Shown piece by piece: positions 36,043-46,170 of a DNA stretch of 64,000 bases. Under the pieces are notes generated by a model that searched no databases, was not told the origin of the DNA, and was given only the letters and a program-made list of their open reading frames with translations. The stretch is from positions 1 through 64,000 of the forward strand of contig JAOEVD010000007.1 in NCBI GenBank assembly GCA_028383305.1, read 5' to 3'. A program made the translations under genes and the position numbers. How positions within the stretch are numbered: the stretch's first letter is position 1; the number at the start of each line of letters is the position of its first letter. Origin of the DNA: Candidatus Puniceispirillum sp. Its GTDB lineage: Bacteria > Pseudomonadota > Alphaproteobacteria > Puniceispirillales > Puniceispirillaceae.

Positions 36043-37599
36043 GTGACAGGTAAACCAAATATTCTGGTCGTTCAGGCTGATCAATTAACCGCGCTATGTC
36101 TCGCCACCTATGGCAAGCCGCTGGCCCTAACGCCACAAATCGACAAGATTGCGGAGGAGGGAACCATATTTGTCAACACCTATTGCAACAGCCCTGTTTG
36201 TGGACCCTCGCGGGCTGGCATGATGACCGGCCGCCTGCCGTCAGATGTTGGCGTATTTGACAATGCTGGAGAATTTCTGTCATCCGAGCCAACCTTCGCC
36301 CATTATTTGCGAGCGCTTGGCTACCAGACAACATTATGTGGCAAGATGCATTTTGTCGGCCCAGACCAGCTGCATGGCTTTGAGCGTCGCCTAACAACAG
36401 ACATTTATCCATCAGATTACGGATGGACAGCCGATTGGTCACAAATTGACGAGGAATATTCGCCGTCTCGCATGAGCCTTCACAGTATCGTTGAAGCAGG
36501 ATTATGTGATCGCAGCTTGCAGATCGATTATGATGAGCATGTTTTCAACACCGCGAGACAGGAACTTTTTGATCTGGCGCGCGCTGCCGACGAACGGCCG
36601 TTTTTGCTGCATGTGTCATTCACCCATCCGCACAACCCGTTTGTGACAACCAAGGAATTCTGGGACCTTTATGATCACGATAAAATAAGCATGCCTGAGG
36701 TGGGCTATATTCCCTATCAGGATCGCGACCCTTGGGCCCAACGCTATTATATGACCATCCGGCAGGATGAGTTTGACATTACCGACAAGCAGCTTCGAAA
36801 CGCCCGCCATGCCTATTTTGCTATGACCAGCTATTTTGACACTCTTGTTGGTGATCTGGTGGCTGTTCTGAAAAAAACTGGCACTTTAGACAATACTTAT
36901 GTTTTTGTTATTTCAGACCATGGCGACATGATTGGCGAACGCGGCATGTGGTTTAAATTCAATCCATTTGAAGGATCGGTTCGTGTGCCGATGATTGGCA
37001 TGGGGCCGCGAATTCCCGCCGGTCATAGTGAAACGGCCCTAACCACCTTGGTCGATCTTTTGCCAACATTCGTTGACATCGCCAGTGACGGTAAATTTAA
37101 TAGTTATGCTAGCGCCATAGACGGGCGCAGCTTGCTTGATCTGCCCGCCGCAGACTCAAACGATAATATCATCTTTTTTGAATATTGCGGCGAAGGGGTT
37201 CATGCACCGGCGCTAATGTGCCGCAACAAGAATATCAAATACATCAGTTGCGGCGATGACCCAGAATTGATGTTTGACCTCGACACCGACCCAAACGAAC
37301 AACACAATCTTGCCACCGATCCGGCGCATGCCGAAACCTTGGCGACAATGCGCGCCCACATTGCCAATCGCTGGAATGAACCGGATCTTGCCAAGCGCGT
37401 TGTGACGTCGCAAAAAAACCGGCTTTTTGTGCAAAGTGCGATGAAGCAAGGAATTTTTCCGTCTTGGGATTATACGCCACCATTTGACGCATCACGAGCT
37501 TATGTTCGCGGCGCTATTGATCCCAATACAACCGCAACCAAAGCTCGTAAACGTTTCCCATTTGTACCCACAACCCCGCCGCAAAACCCACGACGTTGA
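36043..37599 (+). CDS. betC: Choline-sulfatase
   Basis: Sulfatase of 518 residues with strong likeness to BetC, which hydrolyses choline-O-sulfate to choline and sulfate in the cytoplasm. Signature parts are NILVVQADQLTA, the active site SPVCGPSRAGMMTG, GKMHFVGPDQLHGFERRLT, SFTHPHNPFVTTKEFWDLYD and SDHGDMIGERGMWFK. GTG start with GAGG upstream. It lies second in the plus-strand arm. No betA, betB or betI gene is nearby apart from the GMC remnant at 26561, so choline would have to be used elsewhere. A different sulfate ester remains possible. Confidence 0.85.
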   Translation: MTGKPNILVVQADQLTALCLATYGKPLALTPQIDKIAEEGTIFVNTYCNSPVCGPSRAGMMTGRLPSDVGVFDNAGEFLSSEPTFAHYLRALGYQTTLCGKMHFVGPDQLHGFERRLTTDIYPSDYGWTADWSQIDEEYSPSRMSLHSIVEAGLCDRSLQIDYDEHVFNTARQELFDLARAADERPFLLHVSFTHPHNPFVTTKEFWDLYDHDKISMPEVGYIPYQDRDPWAQRYYMTIRQDEFDITDKQLRNARHAYFAMTSYFDTLVGDLVAVLKKTGTLDNTYVFVISDHGDMIGERGMWFKFNPFEGSVRVPMIGMGPRIPAGHSETALTTLVDLLPTFVDIASDGKFNSYASAIDGRSLLDLPAADSNDNIIFFEYCGEGVHAPALMCRNKNIKYISCGDDPELMFDLDTDPNEQHNLATDPAHAETLATMRAHIANRWNEPDLAKRVVTSQKNRLFVQSAMKQGIFPSWDYTPPFDASRAYVRGAIDPNTTATKARKRFPFVPTTPPQNPRR

Positions 37600-37619
37600 G
37601 GTGGGCATATCTAAGAAAA

Positions 37620-38381
37620 TTAAACCGGCGCCTCGCGTTCAAAAACAAGGCGATTAGCATCAGACTGATCAGGTTGATAGCGATAGCCACCAGCGCGAAA
37701 TTCCTTCAGGTCATCTTTGGCTTTCAATCTATTTTGAACTAGAAAACGTGCCATCGCACCGCGCGCTTTTTTCGCATAAAAGCTGACAATTTTGGCTTTG
37801 CCATTTTTATTTTCCAAAAAGATCGGTGTCACAACGGGCAAAGCAAGGCTGGCAAGATCGACGGCGCCAAAATATTCTTTTGACGCGCAATTCAGCAATA
37901 GATCAGAACCGGTGGCGGCCGCTTGGGCGTTGAGCGCCTCGGCAATTTTTGTTCCCCAATAGTGATAAAGCGATTTGCCACGCTTTGTGGCGAGCCGGCT
38001 TCCCATTTCCAGACGATACGGCTCGATCGCATCAAGTGGCCGCAACACCCCATAGAGACCCGACAGCACACGCAAATGATTTTGCGCCCACGCCATTTCA
38101 TCTGGTTCAAGGCTTGCCGCCTCCAGCCCCAAATAAGTATCACCAGCAAAAGCAAGCGCCGCTGGTTTTTTATCCTGCGACCCGAAATGGGCAAATCGGT
38201 CGGCATTCAGCTTCGCCAAACTTTCACTAATCCCCATCAGGGATTGAAGCTTATCAAGACTGATATTTTGCATGACATTGGCTAGCTCATTGGCCTCGTC
38301 GCCAAAGATAGGCTGGGTTGGCACGATATCTTCGGATGGTTGCATGTTCAATTTTTTGGCAGGCGAGATTACAACCAGCAT
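37620..38381 (-). CDS. yaaA: YaaA-family peroxide stress protein
   Basis: DUF328/UPF0246 protein of 253 residues. YaaA binds DNA and lowers free intracellular iron under peroxide stress. Conserved family parts are the N-terminal MLVVISPAKKLN, FAGDTYLGLEA, LSGLYGVLRPLD and the LLNCASKEYF/FYAKKARG motifs. It is convergent with betC across 20 bp. A scrap of a paralogous 3' end lies at 26478. Confidence 0.93.
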   Translation of the reverse strand: MLVVISPAKKLNMQPSEDIVPTQPIFGDEANELANVMQNISLDKLQSLMGISESLAKLNADRFAHFGSQDKKPAALAFAGDTYLGLEAASLEPDEMAWAQNHLRVLSGLYGVLRPLDAIEPYRLEMGSRLATKRGKSLYHYWGTKIAEALNAQAAATGSDLLLNCASKEYFGAVDLASLALPVVTPIFLENKNGKAKIVSFYAKKARGAMARFLVQNRLKAKDDLKEFRAGGYRYQPDQSDANRLVFEREAPV

Positions 38382-38556
38382 AGATATGTTCCTTCATCCC
38401 AGGGATAATTTAAAAAACTTTAATGAACATTCAGCGCGGATGAGCTTTATATCCAGTGTCATGATATGAAATTAGTGCCAGAAATTCCAGAGCGATCTTT
38501 GACGCATGTTCCCGCACCAATAATCCAAGCAGCATTCCACAGCACTTTCCATTACA

Positions 38557-40413
38557 TTAGGTAAGGCTTTTCAATTTCTGTTCAACCTCTTGAAAGGCTT
38601 GCTGGCGGTTCCACATTTTATGATAAAGACCATTTTGTGCCAACAAATTCTGATGCGTACCGCGCTCGGCAATCTGCCCCTCGTCCAAAACAATAATTTC
38701 ATCCGCCGTTACGATTGTTGACAGGCGATGCGCAATGATGACGGCGGTTCGATCTTTTAGAACGAGGTCCAATGCTTGATTGATATCCTGTTCGGTTTTT
38801 GTATCAAGCGATGATGTGGCCTCGTCCAAAATCAGAATTGGTGGGGCTTTTAAAATCGCCCTTGCAATGGCAACACGCTGTTTTTCACCGCCAGATAGTT
38901 TCAACCCGCGTTCGCCAACTTCGGTTTTAAGCCCGCTTGGCAGCGACTGGATAAAGCCATCAATCTTGGCACCCACTGCCGCGCTCCAGACCGCTTCCTT
39001 GCCAGAATCCAAATGCCCATAGTGAATATTATAGCCAATCGTGTCATTGAACAGAACGGTGTCTTGCGGCACCACGCCAATGGCGGCGCGGAGGCTTGTT
39101 GCCTTGACCGACCGGATATCCTGCCCATCAATGAAAATACTGCCGGTGGTGACATCATAAAACCGGCATAGCAATCGCGAAATGGTCGATTTGCCAGCCC
39201 CCGATTGCCCGACAATAGCAACGGTTTTTCCGGGTGGCACATCAAAGCTGATGCCACGCAAAATTGGCCGGTCATCCGCATAATGAAAATGCACATTATC
39301 AAAACGAATCGCCCCTGACGGCACGGTTAAATCACGCGCATTCGGCAAATCAGTAATCTCGGCAGGTGTTTCCAACAAACCAAACAGAACTTCAATATCG
39401 GTGAGGGATTGCCGAATTTCACGATAGACGCCGCCAATAAAGGCAAGTGGCTGCGACAGCTGGATCAAAAACAGATGAATCAGAACAAAATCACCAATCG
39501 TCTGTTCACCGCGAACGACCGCATTTGCCGACAATATCATTGAGGCCATCATGCCAAGCGAGAAAATGGTAGCTTGGCCAAAATTCAGCCAGCCAAGCGA
39601 GGTTGATGTTTTGACTCCGGCCTTTTCATATTGTGCAATAGCATGATCAAACCGCGCCAATTCGATGTTTTCATTGGTGAAATATTTGACCGTTTCATAA
39701 TTCAGCAGCGAATCAACCGCGCGCGTATTCGCCTCAGTATCAGATCGGTTCATTTCACGGCGAATAATGGCTCGCCAATTGCTGGTTTTCACCGTGAAGA
39801 CGCTATAGCTAATGACGGTAATCGCAATCACCAAAACATAGGCCGCGCCAAAATTATAAAAGAAAATCCCCGCATAAAGGGCAAATTCAAAAATCACCGG
39901 CAAGGTTGATAACACCGTATAGCGAACAACGCTTTCAATGCCCTTGGTACCGCGTTCGATCACGCGTGAAAGGCCACCGGTTCGCCGCTGCAAATGAAAA
40001 CGCAATGACAATTGATGCATATGGCTAAAGGCACGAAGCGCAAGCTGACGAACAGCATGCTGGCTGACACGAGCAAATAACGCATCGCGAAGCTGGTTAA
40101 AGGCAATGCTTAGAATGCGCGCCGCAACAAAACCCAGAATGAGCATCAGGGGGGTTAGCAAAAATAACGGTAAAAGAGGTAAATCAAGCGCATTCCCAGC
40201 AAGGCTGTCAGTGACATATTTGAAAAAGAACGGCACCGTGGCTGTCACCAATTTGGCAGCAATCAGCAGCAGCACCGCAACAAACACCAGACGCTTTAGG
40301 CTTGGCCGGTCATGCGGCCAAATATAGGGCCATAGCTTTACAACAGTCCCAATGACCGGTTTTTCGCCCATCTGACTTTGGGGAGATGTTGTTTCGGGTT
40401 TGCGATTCATCAA
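38557..40413 (-). CDS. Atm1-type ABC exporter (half transporter)
   Basis: Fused membrane-plus-ATPase ABC exporter, 618 residues. Six helices in the first 320 residues are followed by an ATPase domain with Walker A VGQSGAGKSTISRL, signature LKLSGGEKQRVAIARA, Walker B ILILDEATSSLD and IIAHRLSTI. The N-terminal TMD with DSLLNYETVKYFTNE is the hallmark of the ATM1/HMT1 group, which exports glutathione-linked sulfur or heavy-metal conjugates. It works as a homodimer in the inner membrane. Confidence 0.92.
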   Translation of the reverse strand: MMNRKPETTSPQSQMGEKPVIGTVVKLWPYIWPHDRPSLKRLVFVAVLLLIAAKLVTATVPFFFKYVTDSLAGNALDLPLLPLFLLTPLMLILGFVAARILSIAFNQLRDALFARVSQHAVRQLALRAFSHMHQLSLRFHLQRRTGGLSRVIERGTKGIESVVRYTVLSTLPVIFEFALYAGIFFYNFGAAYVLVIAITVISYSVFTVKTSNWRAIIRREMNRSDTEANTRAVDSLLNYETVKYFTNENIELARFDHAIAQYEKAGVKTSTSLGWLNFGQATIFSLGMMASMILSANAVVRGEQTIGDFVLIHLFLIQLSQPLAFIGGVYREIRQSLTDIEVLFGLLETPAEITDLPNARDLTVPSGAIRFDNVHFHYADDRPILRGISFDVPPGKTVAIVGQSGAGKSTISRLLCRFYDVTTGSIFIDGQDIRSVKATSLRAAIGVVPQDTVLFNDTIGYNIHYGHLDSGKEAVWSAAVGAKIDGFIQSLPSGLKTEVGERGLKLSGGEKQRVAIARAILKAPPILILDEATSSLDTKTEQDINQALDLVLKDRTAVIIAHRLSTIVTADEIIVLDEGQIAERGTHQNLLAQNGLYHKMWNRQQAFQEVEQKLKSLT

Positions 40414-40555
40414 AATATTTCACATACAAGTTTCAAAAAAGGGTGATATCCACCAAAGCGAAACCATGTCTATAGCCTAGCATAGCAATGGATCGCGCAA
40501 TAACGCCAAACGCCAAACAAATCAAAACAACCAATGCTGACTAGTGTCTCGTTGT

Positions 40556-41758
40556 TTATTCCGGCTGGCGGCGGATGATTGTCATCTGATGTCGTGCTGA
40601 ATAAAGCAACAGCAAACCAATGACAAGTGCCGGTAAGGCACAAATGAAAAAGCCAAGCTTATAGCTTTCGGTTACACCAAGCACCAATGAATAGAGTAAT
40701 GGCAGAACAAGGCCACCACATTGCCCAAAGGATAACACCCCGCCCGTGACCGCGCCCCGCATCGAAACTGGCGCAAGCCGTGCCGCTTCGGCAAGCGTCA
40801 CCCCATGCCATGAAAACACCGAAGCGCTGACAGCAATGGCCACAAGCGTCACTTGCCAATCTGCCCAGATTGGGCTGAATAAAGCGACACAGGAAACAGC
40901 AAAAAACATCAAAATCGCCAAAAAGCCAAGCATCGCTCGCGGCGAAATATAGCGGCTGCTTAACCACCCCCAGAAAATCCGGCCCGGTATGGCAACAGCG
41001 GTTGCAATCGAAAAGATCGTTCCAGCCACAATCAGGCTAAAGCCAATTTCGGTCAGGTAAATCACAAAATAAGCGATAAAGGTCGTTTGCAACCCGACAA
41101 AGGCAAAAGAGCCAAATGCAAGCCCTCTTAATTCGGGTTTGCCAATCACAAAACCGATGGTTTCACGGAAATCTGATAAGTGAAATTGCCGCGTCACATC
41201 TTTATCACTATCAAATTCATGCCGCATAAATTCCAGCATCAAAGGGAAAAGCAAACAGCCAAACCCAATCACCACCAATGCGTGACGCCAGCCGTAAAGC
41301 TCGGTCAATAGCGGGCCAATCAATCCGGCGATCAACAAGGCAACCGGCACTGCTGTTTGCTTTGCCGAAAAAACCAGCGGCGCATATTTGCCGGGGGCAT
41401 ACCGGCTTAGAAGATGTGAGCTTGCCGGTGTCGAAGCAGCCGATGCGCCAATGGCAATTGCCGATAAAACCATCAAAGCGATGATTCCGGGCGCCGCTAA
41501 AATCAACCCAATACCGGTTAGTAAAAGTGTTAGCTGACTCACCCGAAGCGCGCCATAGCGTACAATGATGCTTCCACAACCCGCCTGCACCAAAAGTGAA
41601 ACCGCAGCGATCATGCCAACATAAACACCAAGCCATGACGCCTCGATATGCAGCTCAGAAATGATCGCAGGGGCGAGCACTGAGGGCAAAACCTTACCCA
41701 AGGTGACAAAGGTTTGCTGAACAAACATTGAGCCAAGTGCCAAAAAAAGCCATTTCAT
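40556..41758 (-). CDS. Major facilitator superfamily transporter
   Basis: MFS permease of 400 residues with about twelve helices. The loop between helices 2 and 3 reads GSIIVRYGALRVSQL, a degenerate form of the MFS motif; the central loop (about residues 185-215) is charged and splits two halves of six. Substrate unknown; neighbours give no operon context. Confidence 0.85.
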   Translation of the reverse strand: MKWLFLALGSMFVQQTFVTLGKVLPSVLAPAIISELHIEASWLGVYVGMIAAVSLLVQAGCGSIIVRYGALRVSQLTLLLTGIGLILAAPGIIALMVLSAIAIGASAASTPASSHLLSRYAPGKYAPLVFSAKQTAVPVALLIAGLIGPLLTELYGWRHALVVIGFGCLLFPLMLEFMRHEFDSDKDVTRQFHLSDFRETIGFVIGKPELRGLAFGSFAFVGLQTTFIAYFVIYLTEIGFSLIVAGTIFSIATAVAIPGRIFWGWLSSRYISPRAMLGFLAILMFFAVSCVALFSPIWADWQVTLVAIAVSASVFSWHGVTLAEAARLAPVSMRGAVTGGVLSFGQCGGLVLPLLYSLVLGVTESYKLGFFICALPALVIGLLLLYSARHQMTIIRRQPE

Positions 41759-42063
41759 TGGGATCAGACCTTATTGGCTTGGAACGATAGGATGCGTAAA
41801 AACATAAACTTAACCTTGACGAAATATGCCCGCCTAATGATCAAAGGACATTTCAAGACATATCAAAGGCCGTGCGGGCCAGAACAATTATTTTATTAAT
41901 AGAAATAAACGATTAAGACGGCACCTTGATCCAAATATTGTGAGCTTTTTGAAACAAAATTGCAAATGTAACATCCCAAAAAAATTGGCAAAGGTTTTGC
42001 CAATAACACTGGAAATGGGGCGATCGGCGTAATGCAATGTTGGCCAAATTTGCTTGCTCACAG
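41759..42063. other. Intergenic stretch upstream of the MFS gene
   Basis: About 305 bp between ggt and the MFS gene, both on the minus strand. It holds the ggt terminator at 41977-42004 and, by position, the MFS promoter. No coding frame is convincing. Confidence 0.5.
41977..42004 (-). terminator. Rho-independent terminator of ggt
   Basis: On the minus strand a perfect 9-bp stem, ATTGGCAAA-ACC-TTTGCCAAT, is followed directly by a run of seven T. It lies 60 bp past the ggt stop codon. Confidence 0.8.
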
Positions 42064-43857
42064 TTATTGGCCCAACGCTATACCTTCGCGTCTGGGATCG
42101 GCACCCCCAGCAAGACCATCTTTTGTGATTGAAATTGCATGGAGACCAGAATTTAAAGCACGCAATTTGACCTTGTAACCAAGTGCCTCCATAGGCTCTA
42201 CCATGTTTTCGAGCGAAGTCCCCTTTTCAAGGTCAAAGGTTCCAAAACGATTAATCGCATGAGGTGTAGATACGGCAGCTTGTACATTCATACCCCAATC
42301 GATATGCGAGACGATCGCTTCTGCCACATACCCAATTATTCGAGACCCACCCGGCGAACCAATAACTAAAGTTGGCAAACCATCTTTAAGTACAATTGTT
42401 GGAGACATCGAAGATCGGGGGCGCTTTCCTGGCTCAACTCGATTAGCAATGGGCAGCCCGTTGATGTGGGAACTAAAGGAGAAGTCAGTTAACTCATTGT
42501 TCAGCAAAAATCCATTGGTCATCAAACGGGACCCAAATCCATTTTCAATTGTAGTAGTCATCGACAACGCATTTCCATAGCTGTCTACAATTGAGATATG
42601 CGAAGTTGAAGGCAATTCCAAACTCACATCATCTGCCCACAGGGATGCATGCGAATATTCAGGATTACCAGGTACGACTTCAGTCAGAGCAGTTGAGGCA
42701 GTGAGTAGCTTCGCACGTTCAGATAAATAATCATCTGAGACAAGTCCTTTAGTGGGCACAGCCACAAAATCGCTGTCGGCCATATAGCGCCCGCGATCAG
42801 CAAAAGCTAGACGCGAAGCATCACCCACAAGCCTCATAGTGTGCGGATTGCCCCGAGAGCCTACTGGAAACTGGTCTAATAAACCTAAAATTTGACCGAC
42901 AGTTAGAGCTCCAGACGATGGTGGTCCCATACCGCAGACTTGATGTCCCCGAAATGGGACACAAATAGCAGGACGTTCTCTCACCTCGTAAATATCCAGA
43001 TCCGTGAGGGTAATCACACCTGGATTACTTTTTGCACCTCGAACAGTATCCACAATCGCTCTGGCGATATCACCTGAATAGATCACCCGAGCGCCCTCAT
43101 CGGCCATTCTGCGCATGACATCGGCATATTCCAAATTGGTCAGCCTACTTCCTTCCACCAGAGGTTTGCCGCCCTGAAAAAAATAAGCTTCTGTATCAGG
43201 GAACTGCCTCAATCGATCAGCGTCTGCGGCCACCAAAGCGGCAAGTCTTGGAGAAACCGAGAAGCCGCTCTCCGCCAGATCAATAGCCTCTAAAAATAAA
43301 TCGCTCCACGCCTTTTGCCCCCACCTTTTATGTGCAGCTTCCATCAAGGCGGGCGTGCCTGGCACTCCAACTGAGCGACCACCAACTACCGCATCCCAAA
43401 ATTTTAGTCGCTCGCCATTTGCATTTTGAAACAGTCGCGGTGTGGCAGCCATGGGTGCGGTTTCACGTCCATCTAATGTTGTTAGTTTCCCAGTGGTAGC
43501 GTCAAACCATACGAGGAAAGCCCCACCACCAATACCAGAGCTCTGTGGCTCAACCAAACCGAGGACTGCCTGCACAGCCACCATTGCATCAGCAGCTGTA
43601 CCACCCTCTTTTAGAACGCGAGCACCTGCAGCTGCAGCGTGAGGACTAGCTACAGCAACCATCCAATCTTTTGCTAAAATCGGTTCGCCCCGGGCCTTCG
43701 CTGCAAGCGAAGCTGCCACCTCTGGCGAGAGAAATTCAAACTTTGTTGCTAAGGCTGTTTTTGCTTCAGGCAACACTTCATCTGAGACCTGCTGCGCTTG
43801 CACAGAGACCGAAAAAAGTGTTATGGCCGCAACTATTGCTGAATTAAAAAAAATCAC
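42064..43857 (-). CDS. ggt: Gamma-glutamyltransferase
   Basis: Periplasmic N-terminal-nucleophile enzyme that hydrolyses or transfers the gamma-glutamyl group of glutathione. A signal peptide (about residues 1-21, ending SVQA) is followed by the large subunit with GIGGGAFLVWF and RETAP; autocleavage should occur before the threonine of PSTSHISIVDSYGNA, giving the small subunit with its oxyanion/substrate motif RPRSSMSPTIV and GSPGGSRII. 597 residues is normal. A strong terminator follows, so it is probably monocistronic. Confidence 0.93.
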   Translation of the reverse strand: MIFFNSAIVAAITLFSVSVQAQQVSDEVLPEAKTALATKFEFLSPEVAASLAAKARGEPILAKDWMVAVASPHAAAAGARVLKEGGTAADAMVAVQAVLGLVEPQSSGIGGGAFLVWFDATTGKLTTLDGRETAPMAATPRLFQNANGERLKFWDAVVGGRSVGVPGTPALMEAAHKRWGQKAWSDLFLEAIDLAESGFSVSPRLAALVAADADRLRQFPDTEAYFFQGGKPLVEGSRLTNLEYADVMRRMADEGARVIYSGDIARAIVDTVRGAKSNPGVITLTDLDIYEVRERPAICVPFRGHQVCGMGPPSSGALTVGQILGLLDQFPVGSRGNPHTMRLVGDASRLAFADRGRYMADSDFVAVPTKGLVSDDYLSERAKLLTASTALTEVVPGNPEYSHASLWADDVSLELPSTSHISIVDSYGNALSMTTTIENGFGSRLMTNGFLLNNELTDFSFSSHINGLPIANRVEPGKRPRSSMSPTIVLKDGLPTLVIGSPGGSRIIGYVAEAIVSHIDWGMNVQAAVSTPHAINRFGTFDLEKGTSLENMVEPMEALGYKVKLRALNSGLHAISITKDGLAGGADPRREGIALGQ

Positions 43858-44063
43858 TAATCGCTGTCCACTCCAAGATTTGCAATTCAGGTCTTAAATA
43901 AGCACAACTCAAACATCAAAGGAACAGCGGGTAAAAAATATTCCATGCTTATGGCAATTGCCACCAAGGAGCTGCATAGAGCAGCAGAGTAGCTGAAATG
44001 GGACGAAAAAACCTCTGAATTTTTCACACATACACGATGATAATCTCGGCTTTTCGGTTATAC

Positions 44064-45572
44064 TTATACGTCAAAAAACTTGACTTTACCAAACCTAGAT
44101 TTCAAAGAGGGCAAGACAATTAGCAAAACTGCGATCGCCAATAATACTGTTGTCATCGGCCTTTCCCAAACAAAAGAGACTCCATCATAAAGCTGTGAAG
44201 CCCGTGAAAAATTGTTTTCCAACATAGGCCCTAGAATAAAACCAATTAGCAGTGGAGCCAGAGGAAACGAAGCAAGTCGTAATATTGTTGCCAGAACTCC
44301 TAGCCCGACAAGAAACAACAGCTCTGTTGGGTTGTTTTGTCCGATGTAGGCACCCATTAGGGTGAAAAATAAGATGAAAGGAATCAAAAATGTTCGAGGC
44401 ACGGTCAGCACTTTTGCAATATACGGTATCAGAGGAAGGTTGAGGATCAGCAAAACCACGTTTCCTATATACATTGATATTATCACAGACCAAAAAATCT
44501 CTGGCTGATCCTGCATTAATCTCGGTCCTGGTGAGACATTGAGAGCAATCAGCGCGCCAAGCAATATCGCCGTTGTACCGGAGCCTGGTATTCCAAGTGT
44601 CAGGAGTGGAACAAATGATCCGGTGCAAGCTGCATTATTGGCACTTTCTGGAGCCGCAAGGCCTTTTACTGAACCCTTACCAAAAAGATCCCGATCTGAT
44701 GGCTTCGCAATGTTCCGTTCTACAGCATAGCCCAGGAAAGATGCGATAGTTGCACCGGCACCTGGCATGACGCCTATCAGAAACCCTTGAATGGATTGTC
44801 GAGCAATAACGGGTGCAATTTGCTTCGCTTCTTCCTTAGTTATTCTGAGGTCTTTGATCTTAGAGGAGCCCTCACCCGACTTGTCTGATCTAGACGGATC
44901 TAAAACCAAGAAAAGAGTCTCAGGGATAGCAAACATAGCCATTGCTAGAGTGATAAAACCAATACCCGACTGCAAATCCATCAGGCCCATCGTAAATCTT
45001 GGTAAGTTAAACTGTGCTCCCTCTCCAACAGTCGCCAACATAAGACCCATAACAGTCATCAGTAGTGCCTTAGTAACTTGGCCAGAGCCTGCGAAAGCTG
45101 CAATCGCTGAGAGCCCCACGACCATCAATGCAAAATATTCTGCTGAATGAAAGAGAAGTGCGACGCTTGCAAGAGCAGGGGCAAAGAATAGTAGCAGAAT
45201 AGCACCAACTGTTCCCCCTACAAAAGACGCTATGGCGGCTACAGTGAGTGCTTTCCCCGCCTTGCCGGCGCGAGTAAGCGGGTAACCATCAAAACTCGTT
45301 GCAACTGTGGACGCAACCCCAGGTGCATTGATTAAAATTGAAGAGGTTGAGCCACCAAAAATAGCGCCATAATAAACGCCAGCCAATAAGATCAGCGCAG
45401 CTGAGGGATCGCCAATAGAAATTGCAACTGGTATCATTATCGCAATAATTGACATAGGTCCGAGGCCGGGCAGCATCCCTATGAAGGTTCCTATCAAACA
45501 CCCTCCAACAACCATTAAAAAATTTTTGATCGACAACACTGTCTGCAGCCCAATAAGCAATCCTTCAACCAT
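44064..45572 (-). CDS. tctA: Tripartite tricarboxylate transporter large permease TctA
   Basis: Main membrane subunit (about 12 helices, 502 residues) of a TTT-family carboxylate importer. Recognisable parts are GTFIGMLPGLGPMSIIAIMIP, GGSTSSILINAPGVASTVATSFDGYPL and LTLGIPGSGTTAILLGALIA, the repeated TctA glycine-rich motifs. The start at 45572 (GAGG upstream) is preferred to an ATG at 45641 because homology begins there. The start overlaps the end of tctB by a few bases only. Substrate is a carboxylate such as citrate, but TTT systems differ widely. Confidence 0.92.
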   Translation of the reverse strand: MVEGLLIGLQTVLSIKNFLMVVGGCLIGTFIGMLPGLGPMSIIAIMIPVAISIGDPSAALILLAGVYYGAIFGGSTSSILINAPGVASTVATSFDGYPLTRAGKAGKALTVAAIASFVGGTVGAILLLFFAPALASVALLFHSAEYFALMVVGLSAIAAFAGSGQVTKALLMTVMGLMLATVGEGAQFNLPRFTMGLMDLQSGIGFITLAMAMFAIPETLFLVLDPSRSDKSGEGSSKIKDLRITKEEAKQIAPVIARQSIQGFLIGVMPGAGATIASFLGYAVERNIAKPSDRDLFGKGSVKGLAAPESANNAACTGSFVPLLTLGIPGSGTTAILLGALIALNVSPGPRLMQDQPEIFWSVIISMYIGNVVLLILNLPLIPYIAKVLTVPRTFLIPFILFFTLMGAYIGQNNPTELLFLVGLGVLATILRLASFPLAPLLIGFILGPMLENNFSRASQLYDGVSFVWERPMTTVLLAIAVLLIVLPSLKSRFGKVKFFDV

Positions 45573-45582
45573 TATTTGAACC

Positions 45583-46071
45583 TCATCGTGTAGAAAGCCA
45601 GGATGGCAATGGCGACATGTAAATCCCCAGTACATCATCAACTAGATACCAGATTGAAAGACTAGAAATCAGGCAAATAATAGCCAGCAAAACGTATCTC
45701 TTCTCACCAAGAAGCAGACTGCTGGCAAACAGAAAAATGAAAGTTGCGCCAATAAAACCCAAAGGGCGCAATACCAATGCGTAGACAACCATGCCAAATA
45801 TTAGCGAAAAAGCATGAATGATTTTATAGGCCCGCCAATTAGAAATATCTAAATCGTCACCAACTTGCTTTTCTGATTTTTCAATGTTTAAAAAAACTAA
45901 CGCACAGGCAATTAAACCCATCACAGAAAGAATCTTAGGGAATGTAGAGGGCCAAACCGGATTTCTCTGAAGAATTGGTGGCAAAAGGTAATCCATTTCA
46001 AAGAATGCGGTGTAACTGTAAACAGCTAGAACCAACGCAAGAAACAAAGCTATGGCTTTTTCAATATTCAT
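45583..46071 (-). CDS. tctB: Tripartite tricarboxylate transporter small subunit TctB
   Basis: Small membrane subunit, 162 residues from the ATG at 46071, with four hydrophobic helices. The TctB-type segment VLRPLGFIGATFIFLFASSLLLG is recognisable by its PLGF core. The upstream open frame to 46152 overlaps the intergenic hairpin and is unlikely to be translated. It sits between tctC and tctA, the standard order. Confidence 0.85.
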   Translation of the reverse strand: MNIEKAIALFLALVLAVYSYTAFFEMDYLLPPILQRNPVWPSTFPKILSVMGLIACALVFLNIEKSEKQVGDDLDISNWRAYKIIHAFSLIFGMVVYALVLRPLGFIGATFIFLFASSLLLGEKRYVLLAIICLISSLSIWYLVDDVLGIYMSPLPSWLSTR

Positions 46072-46090
46072 ACCGCCAGACCTTAATTTA

Positions 46091-46120
46091 AGCCCACCCA
46101 ACCGATCGGCTGGGTGGGCT
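46091..46120. terminator. Stem-loop between tctC and tctB
   Basis: AGCCCACCCA-accgatcggc-TGGGTGGGCT is a 10-bp perfect stem directly after tctC. No T-run follows on the minus strand, so it probably protects the tctC message and lowers readthrough, giving excess binding protein over membrane subunits. Confidence 0.6.
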
Positions 46121-46170
46121 GTAAGTAAAGTGATACAAGTTTTTTCCCACATTCCTCGGAAGTCACGCTT

